A stretch of DNA of 64,000 nt from Geojedonia sp051814705 (GCA_051814705.1 JBPWQW010000001.1:1116001-1180000), one strand, 5' to 3'. Numbered from the stretch's first letter, positions 51,769 to 60,591 are shown. The notes: generated from the sequence alone by a model not told the origin. Translations and numbers: made by a program.

Positions 51769-53995
51769 TAAAGGATTTAGAATCTTTTGTGTTGGTTAAG
51801 GCGTGAAATAATTTTCTTTCAAAATCTTCCTGTTTAAATGGTTTTGAGATAATGTCGTTAAACCCGGCCTCGTCAAACTCGTGCATTTTATCTTCAAGAG
51901 TTACGGCGGTAAGCGCGAAAATGGTGAGTTCTTTATCAAAGGTTCTTATGATTTTGGTAGCTTCCAAACCACTAATACCCGGCATATGGATGTCCATAAG
52001 CACGACACTATATCTATTTTCCCTAACTTTTTCAACGGCATCTTCACCATTGTCCACAACGTCACATTCTAGATTCATTTTATTCAAAATCTTTTTAGTG
52101 ATCATTTGGTTAATTTTATTGTCTTCGACAACTAAAATTTTAACGTTACTTAAGTCCAATTGATTAATGTTTTTAGAATAGTTTTCTTTTATTACCACTT
52201 CAGTTTTTTCTGAATATTCCAGAGGGATTTCAAATGTAAAGGTGGAGCCTTTACCTAATTCGCTTTTTAAATAAATCTTACCTTTTAATATTTCAATAAG
52301 TCCTTTTACAATGGAGAGGCCTAAACCAGTACCACCATATTTTCTATTGATCTGGATAGAGCCTTGGGAAAAGCTTTCAAACATATTATCTTGTTTTTCT
52401 TTGGTGATGCCTATCCCGTTATCTTCAACTTCAATTTTTAATTTGTATATATTGCCCGTCTGGTCCATATTGATAACTCTTACCCAAATATCTCCATCTT
52501 TGGTAAATTTAATGGAGTTCCCAATAAGGTTTATCAAGATTTGAGAGATTTTTAATTGATCTCCAACAAAGTTTTCTGGTAAACTTTTGTCATAGCTGTA
52601 ATGCAATGCTATGTTATTGTTTGTAGCCGAATTATTTAAGGCGGCAATGACATTTTCAACCTTTTTCTTTAAATTGAACATTTCTGGGTCGAGCTCGACT
52701 TTATTGGCTTCAATTTTATTAATTTGAAGGATGTCGTTAATAAATGTCAATAAATAATCTCCAGAGAATTTTAGGGATTTTAAATGTTGTACCTGCTCAG
52801 GTTTAGGGTTTTCGTCCAGCAACATATTGGTTAAACCCGTAACGGCATATAAGGGAGTTCTCAACTCATGTGTTACGGTTGACAAGAAATTGGCTTTAGT
52901 TTTTGAGGCCAATTCAGCCTTTTCTTTTGCAATCACCAACTCATCATTCTTTTTATGAAGCATATTGTTGGTTTTTAGCCTGATATTGTTGTTTTTGTAT
53001 AATGACAGGGTGAGCAACGAAAGAATTGTAATAAGAGCAATACTTAAAATAGTTGTTATTTTTGTCAAGCTGTTCTCAGCTTCTTGCTCTTCAACCTTTG
53101 TTTTAAGTTCTTGGTAGCTATCGTTGTTATATTGATTGAGATAGTGCGATTTTTTTTCGGGAGAAAGGTTTTCTCTGTTAATACTTTGAATCGAATCAGA
53201 AAGTGTAATCGATTTTTTTAAAAATTGACTGGCCAATTTATAATCTTCGGTTTTTTGATATATATCACTTAAAATTAAATAACCTGAGTTAATATTCTCA
53301 AAATAGTTATTCTTTTTGGCTAATTCCAGTCCTTCATTGGTCATGGAAAGTGCCAATTCGGTGTTGTTTAAGCTAAACATTACTTTTCCACTATTAATTA
53401 AAGCACTGCTCAATATTTTTGGTTGGTCGTATTGTTTGGCTAATAGTATGGTTTTCTCTAGTGAAGCCTTTGCCGATTTAAAATCATTTAATTGAATATA
53501 CACTTTGGCCTCATTCAAGCTAACGTCAGGTATAAACTCTCTCAGGTTTTCTTCTTCAAATTTTGTTTTTGCAGAATTGAAATAATCTAAAGCGGTTGCA
53601 TATTCTTTTTTACTGGCATGAACAATACCACTTATGTTATATGTAATGGCAAGATTGCCGTAGTCACTAATTGCGCGTTGTATAGCTGCGGCTCTTGTAA
53701 GAGACACAATGGCTTCATCTTTTTCTTCTACAATGAATTGTAAGTTGGCGATTTTAGCATAAATAATACCTTGTTGCTTCTTATCTTCAATTTTATTTGC
53801 AGTTTCTAAGGCTTTCTCAAGATTATCTTTTGCACTAAAATAGTTGCCACGATCGATATCAAAACCAGCTTGAGTAATTTGGTTTTCAATGTTCATTCGA
53901 AGTAAATCAACATCTTCACCATCAACAATTTGAGCTGACGATGATGCATAAAAACAGATAAAGAAAGCAACTATATAATACTTAATTTGGGACAT
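51758..53995 (-). CDS. TPR-containing hybrid sensor histidine kinase
   Basis: 745 residues from ATG 53995. After a signal peptide (YASSSAQ), about seven TPR-like helical repeats fill the periplasm (residues about 30-300), then one membrane helix near 320-340, a HisKA domain with phosphoacceptor in STVTHELRTPLYAVTG (about residue 375), an HATPase domain (DNGIGITKE, GTGLGLSIVKGL) and a C-terminal receiver with phospho-aspartate in VVLMDIHMPG (about 667). The hybrid layout suggests a phosphorelay to an unidentified partner. A TATATTTG box at 54017-54024 supports the start. Confidence 0.9.
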   Translation of the reverse strand: MSQIKYYIVAFFICFYASSSAQIVDGEDVDLLRMNIENQITQAGFDIDRGNYFSAKDNLEKALETANKIEDKKQQGIIYAKIANLQFIVEEKDEAIVSLTRAAAIQRAISDYGNLAITYNISGIVHASKKEYATALDYFNSAKTKFEEENLREFIPDVSLNEAKVYIQLNDFKSAKASLEKTILLAKQYDQPKILSSALINSGKVMFSLNNTELALSMTNEGLELAKKNNYFENINSGYLILSDIYQKTEDYKLASQFLKKSITLSDSIQSINRENLSPEKKSHYLNQYNNDSYQELKTKVEEQEAENSLTKITTILSIALITILSLLTLSLYKNNNIRLKTNNMLHKKNDELVIAKEKAELASKTKANFLSTVTHELRTPLYAVTGLTNMLLDENPKPEQVQHLKSLKFSGDYLLTFINDILQINKIEANKVELDPEMFNLKKKVENVIAALNNSATNNNIALHYSYDKSLPENFVGDQLKISQILINLIGNSIKFTKDGDIWVRVINMDQTGNIYKLKIEVEDNGIGITKEKQDNMFESFSQGSIQINRKYGGTGLGLSIVKGLIEILKGKIYLKSELGKGSTFTFEIPLEYSEKTEVVIKENYSKNINQLDLSNVKILVVEDNKINQMITKKILNKMNLECDVVDNGEDAVEKVRENRYSVVLMDIHMPGISGLEATKIIRTFDKELTIFALTAVTLEDKMHEFDEAGFNDIISKPFKQEDFERKLFHALTNTKDSKSFIKS

Positions 53996-54016
53996 AGTTT
54001 GGGTCACTTTATTCGA

Positions 54017-54024
54017 CAAATATA
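54017..54024 (-). promoter_or_regulatory. -7 element upstream of the TPR hybrid kinase
   Basis: TATATTTG on the minus strand fits TAnnTTTG and overlaps a TTG that would be a longer start, favouring ATG 53995 with a leader near 15 nt. Confidence 0.5.
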
Positions 54025-54025
54025 A

Positions 54026-55042
54026 TTATTTATTCGATAAAAGTGGTGATTTATCCGATAAATTGCAAATTAAATCTAAAATTCTTGAAGAATATCCGGT
54101 TTCATTATCGTACCACCCCACTATTTTTACCATATTTCCAATGACGGAGGTCATTAAAGCATCAAAAACGCAAGAATGGGTATTTCCTACAATATCAATG
54201 GATACTATGGGGTCTTCAGTATATTCCAATATTCCCTTTAAATATGTTTTAGAAGCATCTTTAAAGGCATTATTGATTTCATCAATTGTTACTGTTTTTT
54301 CGACATTAAATGTGATATCCGTTAAGGACCCGTTTGCAACAGGCACTCTAATCCCGCAACCACCGATAACATTGGAAAGCTTTGGAAAAACTTTAGTCAG
54401 TGCTTTTGCAGCTCCTGTTGTGGTGGGAACAATAGATTGCCCTGCAGCTCTTGCACGGCGTAAATCTTTATGGGGTTGGTCGTGCAAACTTTGGTCTGTA
54501 GTATAGGAGTGTACAGTGGTGATATACGCCTGTTTAATACCACATAATTTGTTTATCACTAAAATCATAGGTGCCGCATTATTTGTGGTACAAGAGGCAT
54601 TGGAGATTAAGGGTTCGCTACCATCCAAAATATCATCGTTGACACCTAAAACAATGGTTTTGATATCATCTTCAATTGGAGGGACCGATAATATAACACG
54701 GTTTGCACCATTTTTAATATGATTTTGTAATTCGGTTTTGGTCTTAAATTTGCCTGTAGATTCCACAACAAAATCTACATGATATGGTTTCCAATCTGTA
54801 GTTTCTGGATGCTTTTGGTTTAAAAGTGGTATTTTAATCCCATCAATTATTATATGATTGTCGTCATACGTAACGTCATGTTTTAAAACCCCATGAATAC
54901 TATCATATTTTAATAAATGGGATAAGGTTCGGGAATCAGCAAGGTCATTTATGGCTACTACTTGAATGTCGTTTCTTTCTTGAATGAGCCTAAAAACGCG
55001 TCTGCCTATTCTGCCGAAACCGTTAATAGCAATTGTGATCAT
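54026..55042 (-). CDS. gap: Type I glyceraldehyde-3-phosphate dehydrogenase
   Basis: 338 residues. NAD-dependent oxidation of glyceraldehyde-3-phosphate. GFGRIGRRVFR is the Rossmann start, D33 in VAINDLADSR favours NAD over NADP, and C151 in SNASCTTNNAAP is the nucleophile with HSYTTDQ beyond. WYDNETGYSSRILDL is the C-terminal signature. The gene overlaps lipA by 1 nt. Flavobacteria usually carry more than one gap copy, so its direction (glycolytic or gluconeogenic) cannot be told. Confidence 0.95.
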   Translation of the reverse strand: MITIAINGFGRIGRRVFRLIQERNDIQVVAINDLADSRTLSHLLKYDSIHGVLKHDVTYDDNHIIIDGIKIPLLNQKHPETTDWKPYHVDFVVESTGKFKTKTELQNHIKNGANRVILSVPPIEDDIKTIVLGVNDDILDGSEPLISNASCTTNNAAPMILVINKLCGIKQAYITTVHSYTTDQSLHDQPHKDLRRARAAGQSIVPTTTGAAKALTKVFPKLSNVIGGCGIRVPVANGSLTDITFNVEKTVTIDEINNAFKDASKTYLKGILEYTEDPIVSIDIVGNTHSCVFDALMTSVIGNMVKIVGWYDNETGYSSRILDLICNLSDKSPLLSNK

Positions 55043-55920
55043 TAATTAATATGTTTTTGTGCTTTATAAGAAGATCTTACCAATGCGCTACTTTCTACAT
55101 GGCGGAATCCCAAATCCAATCCTATTTGTTTGTATTCTTCAAATTGATCTGGTAAAATAAATTGTTTAACAGGTAAGTGTTTTTTACTGGGTTGAAGATA
55201 TTGGCCAATGGTGACCACATCGACATCATGTGCTTTTAAATCATGAAGAGTTTCAATTACTTCATCACGGGTTTCACCCAATCCAAGCATAATACCCGAT
55301 TTGGTACGGCGTTGCCCTTGAGATTTTAGGTATTTTAAAACACCAAGACTTCTATCGTATTTAGCCTGAATTCTAACTTCGCGTGACAATCTGCGTACCG
55401 TTTCAATATTATGTGATACAACTTCAGGAGCCACTTCAATAATTCTATCAATATTTCGCTCTACACCTTGAAAATCGGGGATTAATGTCTCTAAAGTGGT
55501 TTCAGGGTTCATTCTACGTACAGCCTGTACAGTTTCGGCCCACATAATACTACCCATATCCTTTAAATCATCTCTATCGACACTGGTCAAAACAGCATGC
55601 TTGATATTCATTATTTTAATGGAACGCGCTACTTTTTCAGGCTCGTCCCAATCAATCGTTTCTGGTCGTCCGGTTTTTACTCCACAAAATCCACAAGAAC
55701 GCGTGCAGATATTTCCCAAAATCATAAAGGTTGCCGTTCCTTCACCCCAACATTCACCCATATTAGGGCAACTGCCCGATGTGCAAATGGTGTTGAGCTT
55801 GTACTTGTCTACAAGACCTCTTAGTTCAGTATATTTTTTTCCTGTCGGAAGTTTAACACGTAGCCATTTGGGCTTTGCTTGGCGTTGGGGTTCTATATTT
55901 GAAGTCGTTTCTGTATTCAT
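55042..55920 (-). CDS. lipA: Lipoyl synthase
   Basis: 292 residues, radical SAM enzyme that inserts two sulfurs into octanoyl groups of lipoyl domains. The auxiliary cluster uses C46, C51 and C57 (CTSGSCPNMGEC), and the radical SAM cluster C72, C76, C79 (CTRSCGFC). RSSY near the C-terminus supplies the serine ligand of the auxiliary cluster. Length typical. A TATCTTTG element at 55942-55949 is the likely -7 box. Confidence 0.96.
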   Translation of the reverse strand: MNTETTSNIEPQRQAKPKWLRVKLPTGKKYTELRGLVDKYKLNTICTSGSCPNMGECWGEGTATFMILGNICTRSCGFCGVKTGRPETIDWDEPEKVARSIKIMNIKHAVLTSVDRDDLKDMGSIMWAETVQAVRRMNPETTLETLIPDFQGVERNIDRIIEVAPEVVSHNIETVRRLSREVRIQAKYDRSLGVLKYLKSQGQRRTKSGIMLGLGETRDEVIETLHDLKAHDVDVVTIGQYLQPSKKHLPVKQFILPDQFEEYKQIGLDLGFRHVESSALVRSSYKAQKHIN

Positions 55921-55941
55921 TCAGACTTAAATTTACAATTG

Positions 55942-55949
55942 CAAAGATA
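55942..55949 (-). promoter_or_regulatory. -7 element upstream of lipA
   Basis: TATCTTTG on the minus strand fits TAnnTTTG, giving a leader near 15 nt before ATG 55920. Confidence 0.5.
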
Positions 55950-55972
55950 CAAAGTATAATGAGAATAAGATA

Positions 55973-57187
55973 TTATAATATGATAAGGTACCAAATACTA
56001 AATCCAATTAAAAACAATATGCCCAACCAAGATAAAGCATGCATCACTTTTGAAGGATGCCACTCTTTGGGTGTATGTTTGCTGCTTATTAATTTATAGT
56101 TAATTATGGCATAAAATGGTGCGGTTATAAAGGAAACGATGGTCGCAACTTTAACTAGCATCCCCATTTCTGAATTTAAAAAGAAGAAAATAATAATTGT
56201 ACCTATAATAAGAATAAGTATCCACAGCGAGTAGCCATGTTTTAAAGGGTTTTCAAAGAGTAATTGGGTGGTCTTTTCCATCGCTCTTGGTGAAGCATCC
56301 AAAGTTGTTAAAGTCGTACTGAACATGGTTGTAAAGGCAGCAACACCAATAACCAGATAGGACCAACTGCCTAGGCTTTTAGTGTACATAGATATAAGTT
56401 GGTTTGCAAACTCACCTCCTTTGGGGCTAAAAGTTTCGCTGCTTTGAAACATGATCAAGGCTCCCAAAGCTATAAACCCAAGGCCCAAAACGATGGTTGC
56501 CAAATAACCAATATTAAAATCGAACAGTGAGGATTTTACAGTGTAATCATTATTGTCTTTATGTTTCTCAATGGCCCAAAGTGAATGCCATACCGAAATA
56601 TCTAAAGGAGCTGGCATCCAACCCATAAAGGCAATCAAAAAGCCAATTTCTATTGAACCTTTTGGCAACACCTGAATAAAGTTGAGATTGTGTGTGTTTT
56701 CAGATAGAGCTAAAAACACAGCAATAACGGTACTTATAGTCAGCGTAATGACAATTACCTTCATTAACTTGTCGAGAAACTTATAACGACCCTTAATTAG
56801 GATAATAAAGCAGATTGATAATATAATGACAGTCCATACTTCGGTTGAAATAAAATCTCCAAATAAGGACGATGCCAAACCAGCTGTAACAATGGTAACG
56901 GCTGTTTGAATAGTAAACATGGTTGCAAACGTTATGATGAAATAGACTATAAGAACACCCTTGCCCAGTTTTTTATAGCCGTCCAAAAGGGTTTCACCTG
57001 TTGCCATAGCATAGCGAGGGCCAAACTGAAAAAATGGATATTTAAAAAGATTGACCAACAACAAAGCCCAAACCAAACCAAAACCAAAATCGGCACCTGC
57101 TCTGGTAGATTGAACCAAATGCGAGACCCCAATAGCTGCTCCGGCAAATAACAATCCTGGACCTAGTTTTTTGAGGTTAAAGTGCAT
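55973..57187 (-). CDS. Nramp-like membrane transporter with altered metal site
   Basis: 404 residues with about eleven membrane helices. TM1 begins LGPGLLFAGAAIGVSHLVQS and aligns without gaps to the Nramp TM1 GPAF...DPGN...QAGA; the DPGN metal-binding positions are G20-V21-S22-H23, and the TM6 motif MPH is MPAP (191-194). The overall fold is retained, so it is a distant Nramp relative whose substrate may not be the usual manganese or iron. Overlaps the sigma factor gene upstream by 1 nt. Confidence 0.85.
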   Translation of the reverse strand: MHFNLKKLGPGLLFAGAAIGVSHLVQSTRAGADFGFGLVWALLLVNLFKYPFFQFGPRYAMATGETLLDGYKKLGKGVLIVYFIITFATMFTIQTAVTIVTAGLASSLFGDFISTEVWTVIILSICFIILIKGRYKFLDKLMKVIVITLTISTVIAVFLALSENTHNLNFIQVLPKGSIEIGFLIAFMGWMPAPLDISVWHSLWAIEKHKDNNDYTVKSSLFDFNIGYLATIVLGLGFIALGALIMFQSSETFSPKGGEFANQLISMYTKSLGSWSYLVIGVAAFTTMFSTTLTTLDASPRAMEKTTQLLFENPLKHGYSLWILILIIGTIIIFFFLNSEMGMLVKVATIVSFITAPFYAIINYKLISSKHTPKEWHPSKVMHALSWLGILFLIGFSIWYLIIL

Positions 57188-57735
57188 TATTTTTTGGTTA
57201 TGATATCAGCTAATAACTTTTTGGCCCTTAAGAGCTTAACTTTTATATTGTTTATGGGTTCATCAAGTTGCTCTGAAATTTCATTATAGCTTAATTCTTG
57301 AAAGTACCGTAAATTTATGACTTCTTGATAGTGGGGTTTTAATTTTTTAATATCACGTAAAAGTTTGGCTAAATTTTGCTCAGTAATGAGCTTATCTACT
57401 GGTGAAGGAGATTCATCTATCACTTCATAATATTCATCGTTGTCATTTGTGTCTGCAGTATTGGAAATTCGTGATTTTCGTTTCCTTAGCAAATCAATAT
57501 GAATATTTTTTGATATGGTTATTAACCATGTTTTAAATTCGTAATCCGGATTATAAGTATGGATTTTGTCAAAAGCCTTTGAAAATGCTTGAATGGTGAT
57601 ATCTTCGGCATCATTTTCATTTTCAGTTCGTTTTAGCTGAAACCCGTAAACATCGTACCAGTAGGTGTCTAATAAAAAACTGAACGCTATTTGTTCGTTT
57701 TTTTTTGCTTTCTCAATAGCTTCAATTATTTCCAA
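57187..57735 (-). CDS. ECF-type RNA polymerase sigma factor
   Basis: 182 residues from a TTG start at 57735; no ATG exists nearby. Region 2 reads YEFKTWLITISKNIHIDLLRK with the D-x-x-R core, and region 4 is HYQEVINLRYFQELSYNEISEQLDEPINNIKVKLLRAKK, a classic sigma-70 region 4 helix-turn-helix. No anti-sigma gene is next to it: the neighbours are GT2 (10-nt overlap) and an Nramp-like transporter (1-nt overlap), so its control is unclear. Confidence 0.9.
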   Translation of the reverse strand: MEIIEAIEKAKKNEQIAFSFLLDTYWYDVYGFQLKRTENENDAEDITIQAFSKAFDKIHTYNPDYEFKTWLITISKNIHIDLLRKRKSRISNTADTNDNDEYYEVIDESPSPVDKLITEQNLAKLLRDIKKLKPHYQEVINLRYFQELSYNEISEQLDEPINNIKVKLLRAKKLLADIITKK

Positions 57736-58838
57736 CGATTTGGTTTTGATGTTAGATTTTTTATAAAGATAAAGAATTGTGTACTAATTAAAAACACCTC
57801 TAAAATAGGAAGAAAAGGTATCAGATCCGTTTCATTTAATTTTTTTGAAGCAAACCCAAGGCTTAAAAATTGAACCAAGAAACGCAAAACAATGAATGCA
57901 ACAACAATTTTCCAAAACACTAAAGAGCTCAAGAGAATAATTGATAAAAGCCAAAACAGGAGTTGCGACACATAAAAAAGAGCGAGTAAATTTTTATGCT
58001 TGGATTTATAATATTTAGCAGTACTAAAATGTCTCCGTTTTTGAATTATCCAATCTTTGAAGGTTTTTTCAGGAATGGATACAGTAAAACTTTCCCTCGA
58101 AAAACAAATGGCCGTATTTTTATTATTTGCAATTTGATTGACAAATAAATCGTCATCACCAGATTTGATATCGATGTGGCTCATAAATCCAGAGGCCTCA
58201 AAAAAGAGTTCTTTTCTATAGGCTAAATTTCTGCCAACTCCCATGTAGGGTTGACCTATTTTAACATAGGAAAAATACTGAGTAGCGGTCATTAAAGTCT
58301 CAAAACGAATAAGCTTATTTAAAAAAGAACCTTTAATAGTTTTATAGGCTCCATAACCTAGTACAATAGATTTTGAATTGGTAAAATGACTGCTCATTTC
58401 GTTTATCCATTGGTTGGAAACAGGTTGGCAATCGGCATCGGTAAACAATAAAAAATTATGTGTAGCGGCTTTAATGCCCAATGTTAAAGCAAATTTTTTG
58501 TTACCCCAAAAAGCTTCAATATTTTTAATATTAACAATTTTAATGTTATCATGTTCACTTTTAAAAGCTTCCATGACTTCAAGGGTTTTATCAGTCGACC
58601 GGTCGTTTATTAATACAACTTCAAAATTAGAATAGTCCTGCGCTAATATAGATGGCAGGAATTTTTTTAATTTTTTAGCTTCGTTTTTGGCACAAACGAT
58701 TACCGAAATTGAAATATTTTTTGGAGTTTGGCTTTGTTTCTTGTGAAATGAAAATTTACCAAAGATTAAAAGATAATATATAATTTGAATAATGACTACA
58801 ACAATAAATGTGTAGAAAAGTACATCAAAAATAGACAT
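57726..58838 (-). CDS. Family 2 glycosyltransferase, membrane-anchored
   Basis: 370 residues. One N-terminal membrane helix, a GT-A domain with ISVIVCAKNEAKKLKKFLPS, DDRST, the DxD motif in LFTDADCQPVS, a GDDD motif and QKRRH (Q-x-x-R-W type), then two or three C-terminal helices. This layout matches processive or lipid-linked GT2 enzymes that make polysaccharide or glycolipid. Its end overlaps the sigma factor start by 10 nt and a four-cysteine membrane peptide precedes it by 6 nt. Confidence 0.88.
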   Translation of the reverse strand: MSIFDVLFYTFIVVVIIQIIYYLLIFGKFSFHKKQSQTPKNISISVIVCAKNEAKKLKKFLPSILAQDYSNFEVVLINDRSTDKTLEVMEAFKSEHDNIKIVNIKNIEAFWGNKKFALTLGIKAATHNFLLFTDADCQPVSNQWINEMSSHFTNSKSIVLGYGAYKTIKGSFLNKLIRFETLMTATQYFSYVKIGQPYMGVGRNLAYRKELFFEASGFMSHIDIKSGDDDLFVNQIANNKNTAICFSRESFTVSIPEKTFKDWIIQKRRHFSTAKYYKSKHKNLLALFYVSQLLFWLLSIILLSSLVFWKIVVAFIVLRFLVQFLSLGFASKKLNETDLIPFLPILEVFLISTQFFIFIKNLTSKPNRWK

Positions 58839-58844
58839 TGATGG

Positions 58845-59048
58845 TTAAGAATGTTGAGGTTCGTTACAGTTTTTAAATTGGTCAGGAGCTCTCCCACAAA
58901 AACCACATGCTTCTCCATTTTTATTGAGCATTGGGTTTTGACTAGCACAGGTTCCTCCAAATTCACCATCTTTTTTAGCCCAAAGCTTTATGGCAATTCC
59001 TGCAATTGCCAAACCTAAAAGAATAAAAGTGATCAATATAAGTTTCAT
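58845..59048 (-). CDS. 67-residue four-cysteine membrane peptide, NqrM-like candidate
   Basis: One N-terminal membrane helix (about 3-22) followed by a short basic segment and a small cytoplasmic or periplasmic domain with C34, C48, C51 and C61 (GGTC, ACGFC, KNC). The layout of helix plus GTC plus spaced CxxC plus C resembles NqrM, the iron-delivery factor that Na+-NQR needs to build its NqrD/NqrE cluster. I could not search Pfam, so this is a hypothesis. No nqrM was found beside nqr. It starts the GT2-sigma-Nramp unit with a -7 box at 59065-59072. Confidence 0.6.
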   Translation of the reverse strand: MKLILITFILLGLAIAGIAIKLWAKKDGEFGGTCASQNPMLNKNGEACGFCGRAPDQFKNCNEPQHS

Positions 59049-59064
59049 GAAAAATAAGTTTATA

Positions 59065-59072
59065 CAAAGATA
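59065..59072 (-). promoter_or_regulatory. -7 element upstream of the four-cysteine peptide
   Basis: TATCTTTG on the minus strand fits TAnnTTTG and sits about 17 nt before ATG 59048, giving a leader near 10 nt. Confidence 0.5.
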
Positions 59073-59114
59073 CTGATTTTACCTAAATTAATACGTTACT
59101 GTCTAGGTTTTAGA

Positions 59115-59143
59115 ATAAAAAAACCACTTACATTGTAAGTGGT
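59115..59143 (-). terminator. Rho-independent terminator of the anti-sigma gene
   Basis: Stem ACCACTTAC / GTAAGTGGT with loop of 3 nt, followed on the minus strand by TTTTTTATT. It separates the sigma/anti-sigma pair from the four-cysteine unit. Confidence 0.85.
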
Positions 59144-59166
59144 CCTTAAAAAGCTTAGTGTAAATA

Positions 59167-59958
59167 TTAATTGTTTTTCAATGTTATTTCTGCAACCTCA
59201 TTTTCTGCATTGGCCATGTTGGCCAATCGACCTTTTTTCTCGATGGTTATACTTAATCCAAGTGTATTTTCCATATACGGGATGGACTGCAATTTTTTGT
59301 TTGAAGGGTTTAAGATACCAAGATTTACCATGCGATCCTGTAATTCAGCCCAAATCTGATAGTTTTGGTCTTCGGGAAGTTGAGGTAATTCCACAATATC
59401 AATCATGGAGGTTTTATCAACGGAATTAATGTAAGCTACGGTTTTTAAATCTTTAGCACGTTCATTGCCTCGTAAAACGTATTTTTCGGTTTCAGGATTA
59501 TTTAATTTCATAAACTGTCTCATAACTTCGTCCAGCTTATCATTGTTGTTCTTGATATCGCTTCTCAAATCAAAAATTTCATCTACTACAACTTGATTTT
59601 CTCTTACTAAATCCTTGTTATGAAGTAGCAACAAAATTGCGCTACCCGCAAAAATAAGTGCAGCAATAGTTGCAGCAATACTGTACCAAGGCGTACTGTA
59701 CTTAGTTGGGGCTAGAGCGATTACAGGCTTGTCTTTAATATCTTCCAGTACTGCATCCAAAATAAACTTTGGCGCTTCCACAGCGTTGACTTTGGATAAA
59801 ATCTCCAAGTTATTTTGCAGGGTAATGTATTCTGCTTCAACTTCTGGATAATTGGATATATAATGTTCAACTTCTAAATTTTCTTTGGCAGTTGTTGAGC
59901 CCACAACATATTTTTCAATGAGGCCCGATTGTATAAAACTATGTAGTTTTTTTTCCAT
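59167..59958 (-). CDS. RskA-type anti-sigma factor
   Basis: 263 residues. The N-terminal cytoplasmic helical part (LIEKYVVGSTTAKENLEVEHY) resembles the anti-sigma domain, then a membrane helix near 91-111, a helical coiled stem, and a C-terminal RskA domain (KTVAYINSVDKTSMIDIVELPQLPEDQNYQIWAELQ). It directly follows the ECF sigma gene with a 11-nt gap, so the two form a sigma/anti-sigma pair, regulated by an extracytoplasmic signal and likely proteolysis. A terminator follows. Confidence 0.9.
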   Translation of the reverse strand: MEKKLHSFIQSGLIEKYVVGSTTAKENLEVEHYISNYPEVEAEYITLQNNLEILSKVNAVEAPKFILDAVLEDIKDKPVIALAPTKYSTPWYSIAATIAALIFAGSAILLLLHNKDLVRENQVVVDEIFDLRSDIKNNNDKLDEVMRQFMKLNNPETEKYVLRGNERAKDLKTVAYINSVDKTSMIDIVELPQLPEDQNYQIWAELQDRMVNLGILNPSNKKLQSIPYMENTLGLSITIEKKGRLANMANAENEVAEITLKNN

Positions 59959-59969
59959 TGTCGTCGTTT

Positions 59970-60500
59970 TTAAAGGTCGTAAACTTTTTTAAGTTCTCTC
60001 AACCCAATTTTTAATCTGGACTTAATAGTACCCAACGGAATATTCAATTCATCGCTTGCTTCTTGTTGTGTCATACCTTCAAAAAATAAGGCTTTTAACA
60101 CAATTTGATACTTCTCGTCCAGTCTGGCAACATGTTCTCTTAAATCCATGACGTCTTGATTTAAGTTGGATGTTGGTAAGATATATACGTTGGATTTATC
60201 TATTTGGACTTCTTTTTCAAATCTGATATTAAAGCTTCTTAGTTTATCTATAGCCGTATTCTTTGCAATTCTATACAGCCAAGTAAATAGTTTTGCTTTT
60301 TTTGAATCGTATTTTTTGGAGTTTTTCCAGACTTTGACAAAGGTTTCCTGAAGTGCATCTTGTGCCAACTCTTCATTATTTGTAACTTTTAATATGACTC
60401 CATAAAGTGAATCTGCATAATTTTCATAAAGCAAATTAAGGGCGTTTGTGTCTCCCTTTTTAAGGAGTTCAACAATATTTTGTTCTAATGAAAAGCTCAA
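59970..60500 (-). CDS. ECF-type RNA polymerase sigma factor paired with an anti-sigma
   Basis: 176 residues from a TTG start at 60500; an ATG at 60520 is out of frame. Region 2 is YLYGVI-like LYENYADSLYGVILKV with KLFTWLYRIAKNTAIDKLRS, and region 4 is EKYQIVLKALFFEGMTQQEASDELNIPLGTIKSRLKIGL. It is SigK/SigL-like and cognate to the downstream RskA-type protein. The leader is long, about 77 nt, from a TATTTTTG box at 60584-60591, so there may be regulation by the transcript leader. Confidence 0.9.
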   Translation of the reverse strand: MSFSLEQNIVELLKKGDTNALNLLYENYADSLYGVILKVTNNEELAQDALQETFVKVWKNSKKYDSKKAKLFTWLYRIAKNTAIDKLRSFNIRFEKEVQIDKSNVYILPTSNLNQDVMDLREHVARLDEKYQIVLKALFFEGMTQQEASDELNIPLGTIKSRLKIGLRELKKVYDL

Positions 60501-60583
60501 TAGTTTTAAAGTTTAGTCATTTAATTAAAATATCCTATAGGAATTTCTAATAGTACTTTTAAAAAGTAATGTTATTAGGGAGG

Positions 60584-60591
60584 CAAAAATA
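60584..60591 (-). promoter_or_regulatory. -7 element upstream of the sigma/anti-sigma unit
   Basis: TATTTTTG on the minus strand fits TAnnTTTG and predicts a leader of about 77 nt. Confidence 0.4.

Noticed and set aside
54063..54506. 147-residue plus-strand frame opposite gap
   Set aside because: Complementary reading of the conserved GAPDH gene, no promoter and no family signal.
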